Numbered from the stretch's first letter, positions 38,265-48,566 are shown. The stretch: DNA of 64,000 nt from Erwinia sp. HDF1-3R (GCF_039621855.1 NZ_CP155071.1:3782001-3846000), one strand, 5' to 3'. Made by a program: numbers and translations. The notes: generated by a model from the sequence alone, not told the origin.

Positions 38265-39872
38265 ATGAATGATTCACGAAAACCCTGGCCGCTGCGCAAG
38301 CGCCCGATGAAACTCAGCACGACCGTCTCGCTGATGCTCGGCACGGTAATTCTGGTGGTACTACTGAGCGTACACTTTCTTTACGTGGTGCAGATCGGCA
38401 ATGTTACCCGTGAAGGGGTAAAAGATAAGGCGCTGGCCGCTGCCCGGACGCTGGCGGCGTCACCTGATATCCAGCGGGGGCTTACCCTGCCCCCCGACAG
38501 CAACATTATTCAGCCCATCGCGATGGCCGTGCAAAAAAACAACGGCCTGCTATTTGTGGTAGTGACCAATATGCAGGGGCGACGATATTCCCACCCTAAT
38601 CCTCAGGCCATCAATCAGCACTTTATCGGTGACGATCTCAACGCGGCGCTCCAGGGGCATGAGAATATCGCCGTAAACAAGGGCATTCTGGATGAGGCGC
38701 TACGGGTTTTTACGCCGGTGTATAATGGGCAGCGCCAGCAGATCGGCGTGGTGGCGATTGGTATCTCCCTCAGCAGCGTGACGCAGCAGATTAACCATAG
38801 CCGCTGGGATATTCTCTGGACGGTACTGTTCGGCACGCTGGTCGGCGCAACGGGCGCGGTTTGTCTGGTCACGGTGTTAAAACGTCTGCTGTTTGGGCTG
38901 GAGCCTTACGAGATTTCCGCGCTGTTTGAGCAGCGGCAGGCGATGCTGCAATCCATTCGGGAAGGAGTTATCGCGGTCGATGACCAGGCCCAGGTGACGC
39001 TGATAAACGAGGAGGCGCGGCAGCTCTGTATGGGCTCAACCGCCGCGGACGCGGGCAATATTATCGCTAATCTGCGCGACGTGTTACGCAACAATATTGC
39101 CCGGCAGGATGAAGAGATCCACGTTAATGGTCGCATCCTGCTCAGCAATACGGTGCCGGTACGCAGCAATGGTGCGGTACTGGGAGCAATTTGTACCTTC
39201 CGTGATAAAACTGAAGTCACCCAGCTGATGCAGCGGATGAGCGGCATGGTGAACTACGTCGATAACCTGCGCGCGCACTCTCACGAGTTTATGAACAAGC
39301 TGCATGTTATTCTGGGCCTGCTGCATATGAAGAGCTATACGCAGCTTGAGGATTACATTCTTAAAACGGCCAATAACTACCAGACGGAGATTGGTTCACT
39401 GCTGCTGCGGATCAAATCGCCGGTGGTGGCCGGTTTCCTGTTAAGCAAGATCAACCACGCATCGGACACCGGCCACCAGCTCACGCTGAATGAAGACAGC
39501 TTTCTGCCCGAAAGCAGCAATGAAAAACAGGTTTCCACGCTGATTACCGTGTTGGGCAACCTGATAGAAAATGCCTTTGAGGCGATGAGCGGACAGCCCG
39601 AAGGCGAGGTGAACGTTCTGCTGCACTATCACAATGGCTGGCTGGCCTGTGAGGTCAGCGATGATGGACCGGGCATTCCGGCCGCGCACCTGGACGCGAT
39701 TTTCGAGAAAGGTTTTTCAGCCAAAGGAGAGCGTCGCGGCATGGGCTTATTTCTTACCCGACAGCAGACGCTGAGCATTGGAGGCGAAATTATCGTAGAA
39801 TCCGAACCCGGTGTTTACACCCAATTTTTAGTCCAACTGCCCTGGGATGGAGGAAACATACGCGCATGCTAA
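38265..39872 (+). CDS. dcuS: C4-dicarboxylate sensor kinase DcuS
   Basis: This 535-residue membrane histidine kinase closely resembles E. coli DcuS (543 aa). RKRPMKLSTTVSLMLG leads into TM1, a periplasmic sensing domain (residues about 45-180) with TNMQGRRYSHPNPQAINQHF, then TM2 near 185-205 and a cytoplasmic PAS domain. The kinase has AHSHEFMNKLHVILGLLHM as the His box and LIENAFEAM, DDGPGIP and GMGLFLTRQQ as ATP-binding boxes. It senses fumarate or succinate. It overlaps dcuR by 7 bp. Confidence 0.95.
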   Translation: MNDSRKPWPLRKRPMKLSTTVSLMLGTVILVVLLSVHFLYVVQIGNVTREGVKDKALAAARTLAASPDIQRGLTLPPDSNIIQPIAMAVQKNNGLLFVVVTNMQGRRYSHPNPQAINQHFIGDDLNAALQGHENIAVNKGILDEALRVFTPVYNGQRQQIGVVAIGISLSSVTQQINHSRWDILWTVLFGTLVGATGAVCLVTVLKRLLFGLEPYEISALFEQRQAMLQSIREGVIAVDDQAQVTLINEEARQLCMGSTAADAGNIIANLRDVLRNNIARQDEEIHVNGRILLSNTVPVRSNGAVLGAICTFRDKTEVTQLMQRMSGMVNYVDNLRAHSHEFMNKLHVILGLLHMKSYTQLEDYILKTANNYQTEIGSLLLRIKSPVVAGFLLSKINHASDTGHQLTLNEDSFLPESSNEKQVSTLITVLGNLIENAFEAMSGQPEGEVNVLLHYHNGWLACEVSDDGPGIPAAHLDAIFEKGFSAKGERRGMGLFLTRQQTLSIGGEIIVESEPGVYTQFLVQLPWDGGNIRAC

Positions 39873-40585
39873 ATGTGTTAGTCGTTGATGATGATGCGAT
39901 GGTCGCAGAGCTAAACCGCTGCTACATCGGCCAGATCCCCGGTTTCACCTGCTGCGGCATTGCCTCCACGCTGAAACAGGCGAAAGAGATACTGCTGGAC
40001 AGCACCCTGCCGGTAGACCTGATCCTGCTGGATATCTATATGCAGCAGGACAACGGTCTGGATCTGCTGCCGGAGCTGCGCCACGCAAAGCGCAGCATTG
40101 ACGTCATTGTGATCTCTTCCGCCGCCGATGCCGACACCATCCAGCAGTCACTGCACTATGGCGTCGTCGATTACCTGATTAAGCCGTTCCAGTTTTCACG
40201 TTTTGAAGAGTCGCTGACCGGATGGCGGCATAAAAAATCGCTCAAGGACAATCATCAATATTTCGAACAGGCCGATGTCGATGTGCTGCTGCACGGTAAT
40301 CCTGCGGAGAATGGCGAAACGAACCGTCTTCCCAAAGGGTTAACGCCGCAAACCCTACGGACCCTCTGTCAGTGGATTGATGCGCACCCCGGCACCGAGT
40401 TTTCCACCGATGAGCTGGCCGCTGCGGTCAATATCTCCCGCGTATCCTGCCGGAAATACCTTATCTGGCTGGCTCAGCGGCATATTCTGTCAACCAACCT
40501 TCACTACGGTGCCACGGGCAGGCCGGTGTACCGCTACCGACTACAGGTCGAGCATCAGGCCCTGCTCAGGCAATTCTGCCAGTAA
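39866..40585 (+). CDS. dcuR: C4-dicarboxylate response regulator DcuR
   Basis: The 239-residue protein is the same length as E. coli DcuR. The receiver domain has D56 in LILLDIYMQQDNGLDLLP, and the C-terminal DNA-binding domain has LPKGLTPQTLRTLCQWIDAH and VNISRVSCRKYLIWL. It should activate fumarase, fumarate reductase and dicarboxylate carrier genes, which here lie immediately downstream. It is convergent with apbE, 18 bp apart. Confidence 0.95.
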   Translation: MLNVLVVDDDAMVAELNRCYIGQIPGFTCCGIASTLKQAKEILLDSTLPVDLILLDIYMQQDNGLDLLPELRHAKRSIDVIVISSAADADTIQQSLHYGVVDYLIKPFQFSRFEESLTGWRHKKSLKDNHQYFEQADVDVLLHGNPAENGETNRLPKGLTPQTLRTLCQWIDAHPGTEFSTDELAAAVNISRVSCRKYLIWLAQRHILSTNLHYGATGRPVYRYRLQVEHQALLRQFCQ

Positions 40586-40603
40586 TATTATCCGCTTCTG
40601 ACG

Positions 40604-41569
40604 TCAGGCCAGGCGATAGCTGTCGTCCAGCAGGGTAAAGGAGAACTGCCGCCGCGACGACAAGACAACCCGCCGATCGCGGGTCACAAACAGGGCTTCA
40701 ATACCCGGTATGTCGGCAAGGTAAGCAAGGCTTTTCTCCATGCCCATGCCGTACAGCAGCGTGGTAAAAATATCGCCATCGATCGAGTCATCAGAAATGA
40801 CGGTGACGCTGAGCAGTTCGTTATCCAGCGGGTAGCCGGTGTGGGGATCGAGGATATGGTGGTAGCGCTGCCCCTGAATTTCAAAGTAACGCTCATAAAC
40901 GCCTGAGGTAACCACGGATTTACCGGTGACGTTAATCACGCCAATCAGCTCATCCGGCGCGCCAAAGGGTTTTTTCAGGCCAATCCCCCAGCTGCCGGGG
41001 GAACCGTCCGGAGTACCGCCCAGCGTCTGAACGTTGCCACCCAGATTGATTAACGCGTTTTCCACCCCTTCCTGCCGCAGCACATCCCTTACCCGGTCAG
41101 CGATATACCCTTTAGCTATGGCGCCCAGGTCTATCTCCATTCCGCGTTTTTCCAGAAAGACTGAACGTAACTGCGGGTCCAGGATCACCTGCTGCGGTTG
41201 AGTCAGCGCCCGCAGAGCGTGGATCTCCTCCGCAGGCGGTACGCTGTCGCCGTTAAAGCCAATTCTCCAGCGCTTTACCAGCGGCCCAATGGCGAGATTA
41301 AAACAGCTGCCGGGCACCATGCTGACTTCTTTTGCCCGGGCAATAAGATCAAATACAGGCTGGCTAACCACCACAGGGTGATCGCCCGCCGCATGGTTAA
41401 TCGTCATCACCCCGGAATGCGCCCGATTTACCGTCAGCAGCGTTTCCAGCTGTTTAATCAGGCGAAAGACGCGCGCGGCCCGGCCTTCGTTATGTTCAAA
41501 CAGCTTAAGCAGGATCGGTGAACCCATCAACACGGCGGAATAGCCGTAAACCCGATCCTCTGCTGACAT
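40604..41569 (-). CDS. apbE: FAD:protein FMN transferase ApbE
   Basis: ApbE attaches FMN through a phosphodiester bond to a Thr/Ser in target proteins. The 321-residue protein has EIDLGAIAKGYIADRVRDVL, LINLGGNVQTLGG and YHHILDPHTGYPLDNELLSV, the flavin- and Mg-binding family motifs. It lacks an evident lipoprotein signal, suggesting a cytoplasmic form. It lies 104 bp after the fumarate reductase gene on the same strand, whose FMN_bind domain is its likely substrate. Confidence 0.93.
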   Translation of the reverse strand: MSAEDRVYGYSAVLMGSPILLKLFEHNEGRAARVFRLIKQLETLLTVNRAHSGVMTINHAAGDHPVVVSQPVFDLIARAKEVSMVPGSCFNLAIGPLVKRWRIGFNGDSVPPAEEIHALRALTQPQQVILDPQLRSVFLEKRGMEIDLGAIAKGYIADRVRDVLRQEGVENALINLGGNVQTLGGTPDGSPGSWGIGLKKPFGAPDELIGVINVTGKSVVTSGVYERYFEIQGQRYHHILDPHTGYPLDNELLSVTVISDDSIDGDIFTTLLYGMGMEKSLAYLADIPGIEALFVTRDRRVVLSSRRQFSFTLLDDSYRLA

Positions 41570-41673
41570 GATTTCTCTCCTCGCTGTTGGACGACGTCAC
41601 TGCGCGTAATACCGTTCCGCGCTGCTTACCACGTCTGCTTATTTACCTGGCTCCATCTGTAGCACTCCGCTGT

Positions 41674-44451
41674 TTAGCGGCGCGCCAGTGCTGCTGCATT
41701 ACGCCCTGCCAGTATGCCAAAGATAATAATATCGGCTATCGCGTTGCCACCGATCCGGTTTGCACCGTGGATGCCGCCAACGACTTCACCGGCTGCCCAG
41801 GCCCCTTCAATCACCTCTTTCTGCGTATTCAGTACCGCCGTATCGCGATTGATGGTCACGCCGCCCATGGTGTGATGCACGCCGGGGGCAATGCGGATAG
41901 CGTAGAAAGGTCCCTGATTGAGCGGATGGCGCAGCGCGGTTTTACGACCAAAGTCTTCGTCATTCTGCTGCTCAGCGAACAGGTTGTAGCGCTCCAGCGT
42001 GGCCAGCAGGGCATGGTGATCCATATTCAGCTTAACCGCCAGTGCATGGGGTGATGGAGCGCTTACCACAAATCCTTTGGCGATATACTCATCGGCGGCT
42101 TTATTGTTCATCCGCACCTGCTCATCAAAGATAACCCAGGCACTTTTTTCCGGCAGGGCAATGATTTCCGCTGAGACTTTATCGCGGGTTTCCATCTCAT
42201 TAAAGAAGCGCTTACCGGCCTGGCTGACCAGAATAGCACCGCCGCCGCGAATCGCTTCTGACACCAGATATGAGGTGGTTTGCTCGACGGTTGGGTGGAT
42301 CTGAATTTCGCCCATATCGACGGTATCGGCACCGATCTGCTGCAACATGGCGATACCGCTGCCGGTCGCACCTTTATGGTTAGTGGTTACAAAGCCGTCC
42401 AGCTCGGGGCGATACTTCACCACCATCTCGCGATTGGCACTAAAGCCGCCGGTGGCCACAATCACGCTTTTCGCATTGAGGATGCGGCTGTCATTGTATT
42501 CGTCCACCACCTTAACGCCGGTCACGACGCCTTTTTCCACAAGGATTTCGGAGACGGACGTTTCCAGCAGCACCTCAATATTGCGCTTATTGATGTTTTT
42601 CACCAGGCCACTGATCAAAAAGCCCCCTACCGCAGAGCGATCCGCAGGGCGGTGGGTACGGTCAATGCTCATCCCGCCGGTGATAGTGATGTCGTTTAAT
42701 ACGATATCCTTCGCGGCCAGCCACTCAATCGCCTCAGGTGCCAGCTCGACCAGTTCGCGCAGCAGCACCGGGTTGTTTTTGCATTTCCCGCCTTTTAGCG
42801 TCTCTTCAAAGAACAGCTCTTTACTGTCTTCGATACCTTTTAACTTCTGGAAGCGGGTTTCTGCCGCATTCATCCCGACCGAGGCTTTAATCGTGTTACC
42901 GCCAATCGTCGGCATTTTTTCGATGATCGCTACGCGGGCGCCTTCATCGCAGGCCTGAATAGCCGCCGCCAGGCCCGCGCCGCCGCTACCGATCACCACC
43001 ACATCGTAGTTCTGCGGTGCCTGAGGATTGCCGCCCTCTTCGATGACCTGTTCTTTACTGGAGGTGGCCAGCGCGCGGGAAACGGCTTTTTTCAGCGCTT
43101 CACTCTGCGTGGTCGCACCGGTAATGGCATCCACATGGGGGCTGTTGGCGACCAGGATCCGTGAACGCAGGCTCTCAAAGGTGGTGGTGAAATCAACGTC
43201 CAGCGTGTCGTCCGGCACCAGCATAATATCGGTAATGCGGTCGGTATCCAGCATGACGTCAATTTTCAGCTTCAGGGCTTCGGCTTCAACTTTCTCCTGA
43301 TAGACACCGGCTTTATATTTGCGCCCGGCGGTGCTCATATCGCGGATCATCGCGTCCACCAGCGAGAAGCGCCACAGCGGTTCAGGGATGTTCAGCGCTT
43401 CACGCCGGGTGCTGTCGATGAACAGCTCAAGATGGTCGTTGTTAATAATGCGGTCAGCCCAGTCGGGGTAGGCAATGCAGGCCTTACCAATCGCGACCAG
43501 GTCAAAACCCATTTCCAGGCCGCGCTCGGCGTCGGCCTTATTGACCACGCCACCGACGCCAATCACCGGAATTCTCGCCAGCGTCTCTGAGCGCATGGCG
43601 CGATACTTTTCAATCAGCGGCGTCGGATCCTCCCTGTCCACGATGGAGGAGCGCAGCAGCTGCCCGACGGAGAAATGCACGTAGTCCAGACCGCGAGCAG
43701 CGAGTTTTTCCAGCAGGTACATCGTGTCATCAAAGCGAATGCCGGGCACTTCAAGCTCTTCGGGAGAGAAGCGATAGCCGATAATAAAAGCGCTGTCAGC
43801 AAACCGCTCCGCCATTTTGTGCGTAATCTCAAGGACTTCAAGCGGGAAACGCGCGCGGTTATCCCGGCTTCCGCCCCATTTATCGTCGCGCTGGTTAGAG
43901 TTTGGTGAGTAAAACTGCTGAATCAGATAGGTATTGGCGCCGTGGATCTCCACGCCGTCGAAGCCGGCTTTAATGGCGCGGTTTACCGCATCACCGAATT
44001 TGGTGATCATCACCTCAACTTCTTCTCCGCTCAGCGCCTGCGGGGTGGTTGCGCCTTCGCGCGGAGCGGCAATGGCGCTGGGGGCGACCGGCGTTCTGCC
44101 GCCAATCAGTTCCGGCTCAACCATCCTGCCGCCGTGATAAATCTGCAAAATCGCCTTAGAGCCTTTGGACTTGATCGCATCCGCAATTTTCTTCAGGCCG
44201 GAGATTTTGTTGTCGCTGTCGATGGCAATCGCGCCCGGGAAAGCAGGACCTTTCGGGTCAATAAAGCAGCATTCAACAATGACGGTACCGATGCTGCCGG
44301 CACGATCGCGGTAGTACTCCACCAGCTCACTGGTGACCGTACCATCATAAAAACCGGTGCAGGTGGTCATTGGCGCCATCAGCAGACGGTTTTTAAGTAC
44401 GGCACCGTTTGGCAGAGTCAGGGGATTCAGGATTGGGGTGAGTGTATTCAT
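41674..44451 (-). CDS. Fused OYE-like / FMN-binding / FAD fumarate reductase (soluble NADH:fumarate reductase type)
   Basis: The 925-residue protein has three parts. Residues about 1-360 are an old-yellow-enzyme-like NADH:flavin oxidoreductase (NRLLMAPMTTCTGFY, GFDGVEIHGANTYLIQQFYS). Residues about 370-465 are an FMN_bind domain with the flavinylation motif VDAITGATTQS. The rest is a FrdA-like FAD domain (YDVVVIGSGGAGLAAAIQA, HHTMGGVTINRD). This layout matches the cytoplasmic NADH:fumarate reductase described in Klebsiella, flavinylated by ApbE. The start is ATG 44451 after TTGGAG. It probably uses fumarate as a fermentative electron sink. Confidence 0.9.
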   Translation of the reverse strand: MNTLTPILNPLTLPNGAVLKNRLLMAPMTTCTGFYDGTVTSELVEYYRDRAGSIGTVIVECCFIDPKGPAFPGAIAIDSDNKISGLKKIADAIKSKGSKAILQIYHGGRMVEPELIGGRTPVAPSAIAAPREGATTPQALSGEEVEVMITKFGDAVNRAIKAGFDGVEIHGANTYLIQQFYSPNSNQRDDKWGGSRDNRARFPLEVLEITHKMAERFADSAFIIGYRFSPEELEVPGIRFDDTMYLLEKLAARGLDYVHFSVGQLLRSSIVDREDPTPLIEKYRAMRSETLARIPVIGVGGVVNKADAERGLEMGFDLVAIGKACIAYPDWADRIINNDHLELFIDSTRREALNIPEPLWRFSLVDAMIRDMSTAGRKYKAGVYQEKVEAEALKLKIDVMLDTDRITDIMLVPDDTLDVDFTTTFESLRSRILVANSPHVDAITGATTQSEALKKAVSRALATSSKEQVIEEGGNPQAPQNYDVVVIGSGGAGLAAAIQACDEGARVAIIEKMPTIGGNTIKASVGMNAAETRFQKLKGIEDSKELFFEETLKGGKCKNNPVLLRELVELAPEAIEWLAAKDIVLNDITITGGMSIDRTHRPADRSAVGGFLISGLVKNINKRNIEVLLETSVSEILVEKGVVTGVKVVDEYNDSRILNAKSVIVATGGFSANREMVVKYRPELDGFVTTNHKGATGSGIAMLQQIGADTVDMGEIQIHPTVEQTTSYLVSEAIRGGGAILVSQAGKRFFNEMETRDKVSAEIIALPEKSAWVIFDEQVRMNNKAADEYIAKGFVVSAPSPHALAVKLNMDHHALLATLERYNLFAEQQNDEDFGRKTALRHPLNQGPFYAIRIAPGVHHTMGGVTINRDTAVLNTQKEVIEGAWAAGEVVGGIHGANRIGGNAIADIIIFGILAGRNAAALARR

Positions 44452-44658
44452 GGTGTTCAACTCCAAAATTTAAAAGTCTTTAATTCTGTCGCGGACGCAT
44501 TACATTAGTTTTAATTAAGTGGTCCGATGTCATGCTTTTAATATACCGATTTCTTTACTTTAAAAAGATCTAATTTTAGTTATAAAACTTTTAAATAAAC
44601 TCAGGCTTTTTATTTATTAATAATGATAATAGCCGTCAATCCAATTGTTAATTATCCG

Positions 44659-44672
44659 TTGATAAAAATCAA
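44659..44672. promoter_or_regulatory. FNR site 1 (fumarate reductase side)
   Basis: TTGATAAAAATCAA is a perfect TTGAT-N4-ATCAA palindrome, 207 bp upstream of the fumarate reductase start. Confidence 0.88.
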
Positions 44673-44847
44673 CACTCCGTTTACAATAAAAATAAAGTTC
44701 ATATCAATCAGGTAATTATGATGTATTTACATGAAATCAAAAGAGATTGCCGTTGTCACAACCGTGCACAAACAGGTAATTACGACGGGGTTAAATCCCC
44801 TTTAACCTTAGGGTTTATTGAAAAATAAAGCGATGCTGAAATATTTA

Positions 44848-44861
44848 TTGATCCAGATCAA
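44848..44861. promoter_or_regulatory. FNR site 2 (transporter side)
   Basis: TTGATCCAGATCAA is a perfect TTGAT-N4-ATCAA palindrome, 189 bp upstream of the transporter start. Confidence 0.88.
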
Positions 44862-45050
44862 AATTTATATTCCGAATAATCGCATTATATTCATATTCAC
44901 TTAATTAAGACGGATAAAAGTGAACAAAAAGGGAAAAACACCATTTAGATGTCACGGCTCAAACGTTAAAAAAAAGGTTTTTAAACTAAAAAAAGCAAAT
45001 ATCTGGGCCGGGGCGTAAAACGCATTCTTAATAACTTGCAGAAAACTACT

Positions 45051-46562
45051 ATGAAACAAACATCCGCAATGAGTGAATCGGCGAAAGCCGTTCCTGCCTC
45101 TCCAGGGCAAAAAAAACGTCTGATCATGCTGTTCCTGCCGGTGCTGGTGGCCGTGCTGCTGCTACTGGTTCCGGTCCCGGATGGCCTCGAACCCTACGCG
45201 TGGCACTTCTTTGCCATCTTCGTAGGCGTGATTGTCGGCCTGATCTTTGAACCCCTGCCGGGTGCCGTGATTGGCCTCACCGGCGTGGTGGTCATCGCCC
45301 TCTTCAGTCAGTGGGTGTTGTTCAGCCCGGCGGAAATGGCCAGTCCCAAATTTAAAATGGCGAGTGAGTCGTTTAAATGGGCGGTCAGCGGGTTTGGCAA
45401 CTCCACGGTGTGGCTCATCTTCGGGGCCTTTATGTTTGCCGCCGGGTATGACAAAACGCAGTTTGGCCGTCGTCTGGCGCTGATTCTGGTAAAATACCTC
45501 GGGCGTCGCAGCCTGACGCTGGGCTACGCCATTACCTTTGCCGACCTGCTGCTGGCTCCCTTTACCCCGTCTAACACCGCGCGCAGCGGCGGGACTATCT
45601 ACCCCATTATTGCCAACCTGCCGCCGCTGTATGATTCCAAACCTAACGATCCCAGCGCGCGTAAAATTGGCTCCTACCTGATGTGGGTCGCCATCACCGC
45701 GGCCTGTATTACCAGCTCAATGTTCCTGTCGGCTCTGGCCCCTAACCTGCTGGCGCTGGCGCTGGTGAAAAGCGTTATCGGCTTCGATATCTCCTGGGGG
45801 ATGTGGTTCCTGGCCTTCCTGCCGCTGGGTCTGCTGCTGATCCTCACCATGCCGCTGCTGGCCTACTGGCTCTATCCGCCAGAAGTGAAGTTCAATGATG
45901 AAGTCCCTCGCTGGGCCAGCCGTGAACTGGAAAAACTGGGCAGGCTGACCCGTAATGAAATTCTGCTGCTGGGGTTCGTGGTCTGTGCCCTGCTGATGTG
46001 GATTTTCGCCACCGCCTGGATTGAGCCCGCTATGGCCGCCCTGCTGGTGATTGTGCTGATGCTGTGGACCGGCGTACTGAACTGGAACGATATCACCAGT
46101 AACAAGGCGGCATGGAACACCTTCGCCTGGTTTGCCACCCTGGTTGCGCTGGCGGATGGTCTGGCCCGCGTCGGCTTTATTGCCTGGCTGGGCAAAGAGG
46201 GCGCCACCCTGCTGCACGGCTACGATCCACAGGTCTCTGCGGTGGTGCTGCTGATTGCCTTCTTCCTGCTGCACTACCTGTTTGCCAGTACCACCGCGCA
46301 TACCACCGCGCTGCTGCCAGCCATGCTGACCATTGCCGCTTCCATACCGGGCATTAATATGCCGGTATTCTGCCTGATGATGTGTACGTCTCTGGGTCTG
46401 ATGGGGATAATCACCCCGTACGGCACCGGCCCAAGCCCGATTTACTACGGCAGTGGTTATCTGCCAACCAAAGACTACTGGCGGTTAGGAACCATCTTCG
46501 GTGCCATTTTCCTCTGTGCCCTGATGCTGATTGCCTATCCGTGGATGGTGATGATGTTCTGA
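45051..46562 (+). CDS. DASS-family carboxylate transporter (CitT/TtdT-like)
   Basis: This inner membrane protein of 503 aa has about 12 hydrophobic segments and belongs to the divalent anion:sodium symporter family. Signature regions are FADLLLAPFTPSNTARSGGT, with the SNT motif, and STTAHTTALLPAML and GTGPSPIYYGSGYLP. It likely imports citrate, tartrate or C4-dicarboxylates, possibly by antiport with succinate. ATG 45051 is preferred to the TTG at 45036. It sits between the fumarate reductase and fumarase genes. Confidence 0.9.
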   Translation: MKQTSAMSESAKAVPASPGQKKRLIMLFLPVLVAVLLLLVPVPDGLEPYAWHFFAIFVGVIVGLIFEPLPGAVIGLTGVVVIALFSQWVLFSPAEMASPKFKMASESFKWAVSGFGNSTVWLIFGAFMFAAGYDKTQFGRRLALILVKYLGRRSLTLGYAITFADLLLAPFTPSNTARSGGTIYPIIANLPPLYDSKPNDPSARKIGSYLMWVAITAACITSSMFLSALAPNLLALALVKSVIGFDISWGMWFLAFLPLGLLLILTMPLLAYWLYPPEVKFNDEVPRWASRELEKLGRLTRNEILLLGFVVCALLMWIFATAWIEPAMAALLVIVLMLWTGVLNWNDITSNKAAWNTFAWFATLVALADGLARVGFIAWLGKEGATLLHGYDPQVSAVVLLIAFFLLHYLFASTTAHTTALLPAMLTIAASIPGINMPVFCLMMCTSLGLMGIITPYGTGPSPIYYGSGYLPTKDYWRLGTIFGAIFLCALMLIAYPWMVMMF

Positions 46563-46735
46563 TCCGGTAGCCTGCGCTAAAGCATGTACTCTGCCTCGCG
46601 CTGTCGAACCATCCCCCAGACCTGCCCGTCAGCCCTTACGGCTGACGGGCCAGGATAAAAATAAAATGTCGCCAGTGATGCTGTCCCTGCCAGCAGATTG
46701 CGCCAGGGGCAACACGTCATTAAGTGAGAAAAACA

Positions 46736-48382
46736 ATGTCGAATAAAACGTTCACCTATCAGAACCCCTTCCCTCTTGCCCACGAGGATACCGACTACTA
46801 CCTGCTAACCCGCGACCATGTTTCCGTCACCTCTTTCGAGGGACAGGAAGTACTGAAAGTTGATCCGCAGGCGCTAACGCTGCTGGCCCAGCAGGCTTTC
46901 CACGATGCCTCTTTTATGCTCCGTCCCGCGCACCAGCGCCAGGTGGCGGCGATACTCGACGACCCTGAGGCCAGCGAAAACGATAAATACGTCGCGCTAC
47001 AGTTTCTGAGAAACTCGGAAATTGCCGCCAGGGGTATCCTGCCCACCTGTCAGGATACCGGCACCGCGATCATTATGGGTAAAAAAGGCCAGCGCGTCTG
47101 GACCGGCGGCGGGGATGAAGCCGCCCTTTCGCGCGGCGTGTATAACACCTATATCGAAGACAACCTGCGCTATTCGCAAAACGCCGCGCTGGATATGTAT
47201 AACGAGGTCAATACCGGTACTAACCTGCCGGCTCAGATCGACCTCTATAGCGTCGATGGCGATGAATACAAGTTCCTGTGCATCGCGAAAGGCGGTGGCT
47301 CGGCGAATAAAACCTATCTCTATCAGGAAACCAAAGCGCTGCTTAGTCCCGGAAAGCTGAAAAGCTACCTGACCGAGAAGATGCGCTCGCTGGGCACCGC
47401 AGCCTGCCCGCCATACCATATTGCCTTTGTTATTGGCGGCACCTCGGCGGAGAGTACGCTGAAAACGGTGAAGCTGGCCTCCACTCACTACTACGATGGC
47501 CTGCCGCTGGAAGGCAATGAGCACGGCCAGGCGTTCCGCGACGTGCAGCTTGAGCAGGAACTGCTGCTGGAAGCACAAAAGCTGGGGCTGGGCGCGCAGT
47601 TTGGCGGCAAATATTTTGCCCATGACATCCGCGTCATTCGCCTGCCGCGCCACGGTGCCTCCTGCCCGGTAGGCATGGGCGTTTCCTGCTCCGCCGACCG
47701 CAATATCAAGGCCAAAATCAACCGCGACGGCATCTGGATAGAAAAGCTGGAAGATAATCCGGGCCGCTACATTCCTGCCGCGCTGCGTCAGCAGGGTGAA
47801 GGCGATGTCGTACAGGTTGATCTCAACCGCCCGATGGCCGCGATCCTCGACCAGCTGTCGCAGTATCCCGTCTCTACCCGCCTTTCGCTGAGCGGCACCA
47901 TCATTGTGGCGCGTGACATCGCGCATGCGAAGCTGAAGGAGCGCATTGATAACGGTCAGGGGCTGCCGCAGTACGTTAAGGATCATCCGATCTACTACGC
48001 GGGCCCGGCAAAAACACCTGAAGGCTATGCATCTGGCTCGCTCGGCCCAACCACGGCGGGGCGTATGGATTCCTACGTTGACCTGCTACAGGCTAACGGC
48101 GGCAGTAAGATTATGCTGGCGAAGGGCAACCGCAGCCAGCAGGTAACCGATGCCTGCCACAAGCACGGCGGCTTCTACCTGGGCAGCATCGGCGGACCGG
48201 CCGCGGTACTGGCGCAGCAGAGTATTAAAAGCCTGGAGTGCGTGGAGTATCCTGAACTGGGAATGGAGGCTATCTGGAAGATTGAGGTTGAGAACTTCCC
48301 GGCCTTTATTCTGGTGGACGATAAGGGCAATGACTTCTTCGCGCAAATCCAGCACAAACAGTGCGCCCAGTGCGTGAAGTAA
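46736..48382 (+). CDS. fumB: Class I fumarate hydratase (FumA/FumB type)
   Basis: This [4Fe-4S] fumarase interconverts malate and fumarate. The 548-residue length matches E. coli FumA/FumB. Cluster-binding and active-site segments include [38 protein letters not shown] and [23 protein letters not shown] 46736 matches the homologues; a GTG four codons upstream is possible. Neighbourhood points to the anaerobic FumB role. The stop codon lies inside the first unit of a 41-bp tandem repeat. Confidence 0.95.
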   Translation: MSNKTFTYQNPFPLAHEDTDYYLLTRDHVSVTSFEGQEVLKVDPQALTLLAQQAFHDASFMLRPAHQRQVAAILDDPEASENDKYVALQFLRNSEIAARGILPTCQDTGTAIIMGKKGQRVWTGGGDEAALSRGVYNTYIEDNLRYSQNAALDMYNEVNTGTNLPAQIDLYSVDGDEYKFLCIAKGGGSANKTYLYQETKALLSPGKLKSYLTEKMRSLGTAACPPYHIAFVIGGTSAESTLKTVKLASTHYYDGLPLEGNEHGQAFRDVQLEQELLLEAQKLGLGAQFGGKYFAHDIRVIRLPRHGASCPVGMGVSCSADRNIKAKINRDGIWIEKLEDNPGRYIPAALRQQGEGDVVQVDLNRPMAAILDQLSQYPVSTRLSLSGTIIVARDIAHAKLKERIDNGQGLPQYVKDHPIYYAGPAKTPEGYASGSLGPTTAGRMDSYVDLLQANGGSKIMLAKGNRSQQVTDACHKHGGFYLGSIGGPAAVLAQQSIKSLECVEYPELGMEAIWKIEVENFPAFILVDDKGNDFFAQIQHKQCAQCVK

Positions 48383-48534
48383 TCCGGACGCCAGCACTGC
48401 TCTATGCTCAGCGCGTGAAGTGAGCTGGCTGCCAGCACTGCTCTGTGATCAGCGCGTGAAGTAAGCTGGCTGCCAGCACTGCTCTGTGATCAGCGCGTGA
48501 AGTAAGCTGGCTGCCACTGCTCTGCGTCCCAGGC
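48374..48534 (+). repeat. 41-bp tandem repeat across the fumarase stop codon
   Basis: Units start at 48374, 48415, 48456 and 48497, each beginning GTGAAGT. Unit 1 contains the last two codons and TAA of the fumarase gene. Units 2 and 3 are nearly identical, unit 1 is the most diverged, and unit 4 is slightly truncated. Confidence 0.92.
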
Positions 48535-48566
48535 GGGCTATGCGACGCAGCGTAAGCAGTAAGCAT

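Larger units (their letters stand above)
44452..45050. other. Divergent regulatory region, fumarate reductase / DASS transporter
   Basis: A 599-bp A+T-rich gap with no gene, holding two perfect FNR sites, one nearer each divergent gene. DcuR sites are expected but I cannot place them with confidence. Confidence 0.75.
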
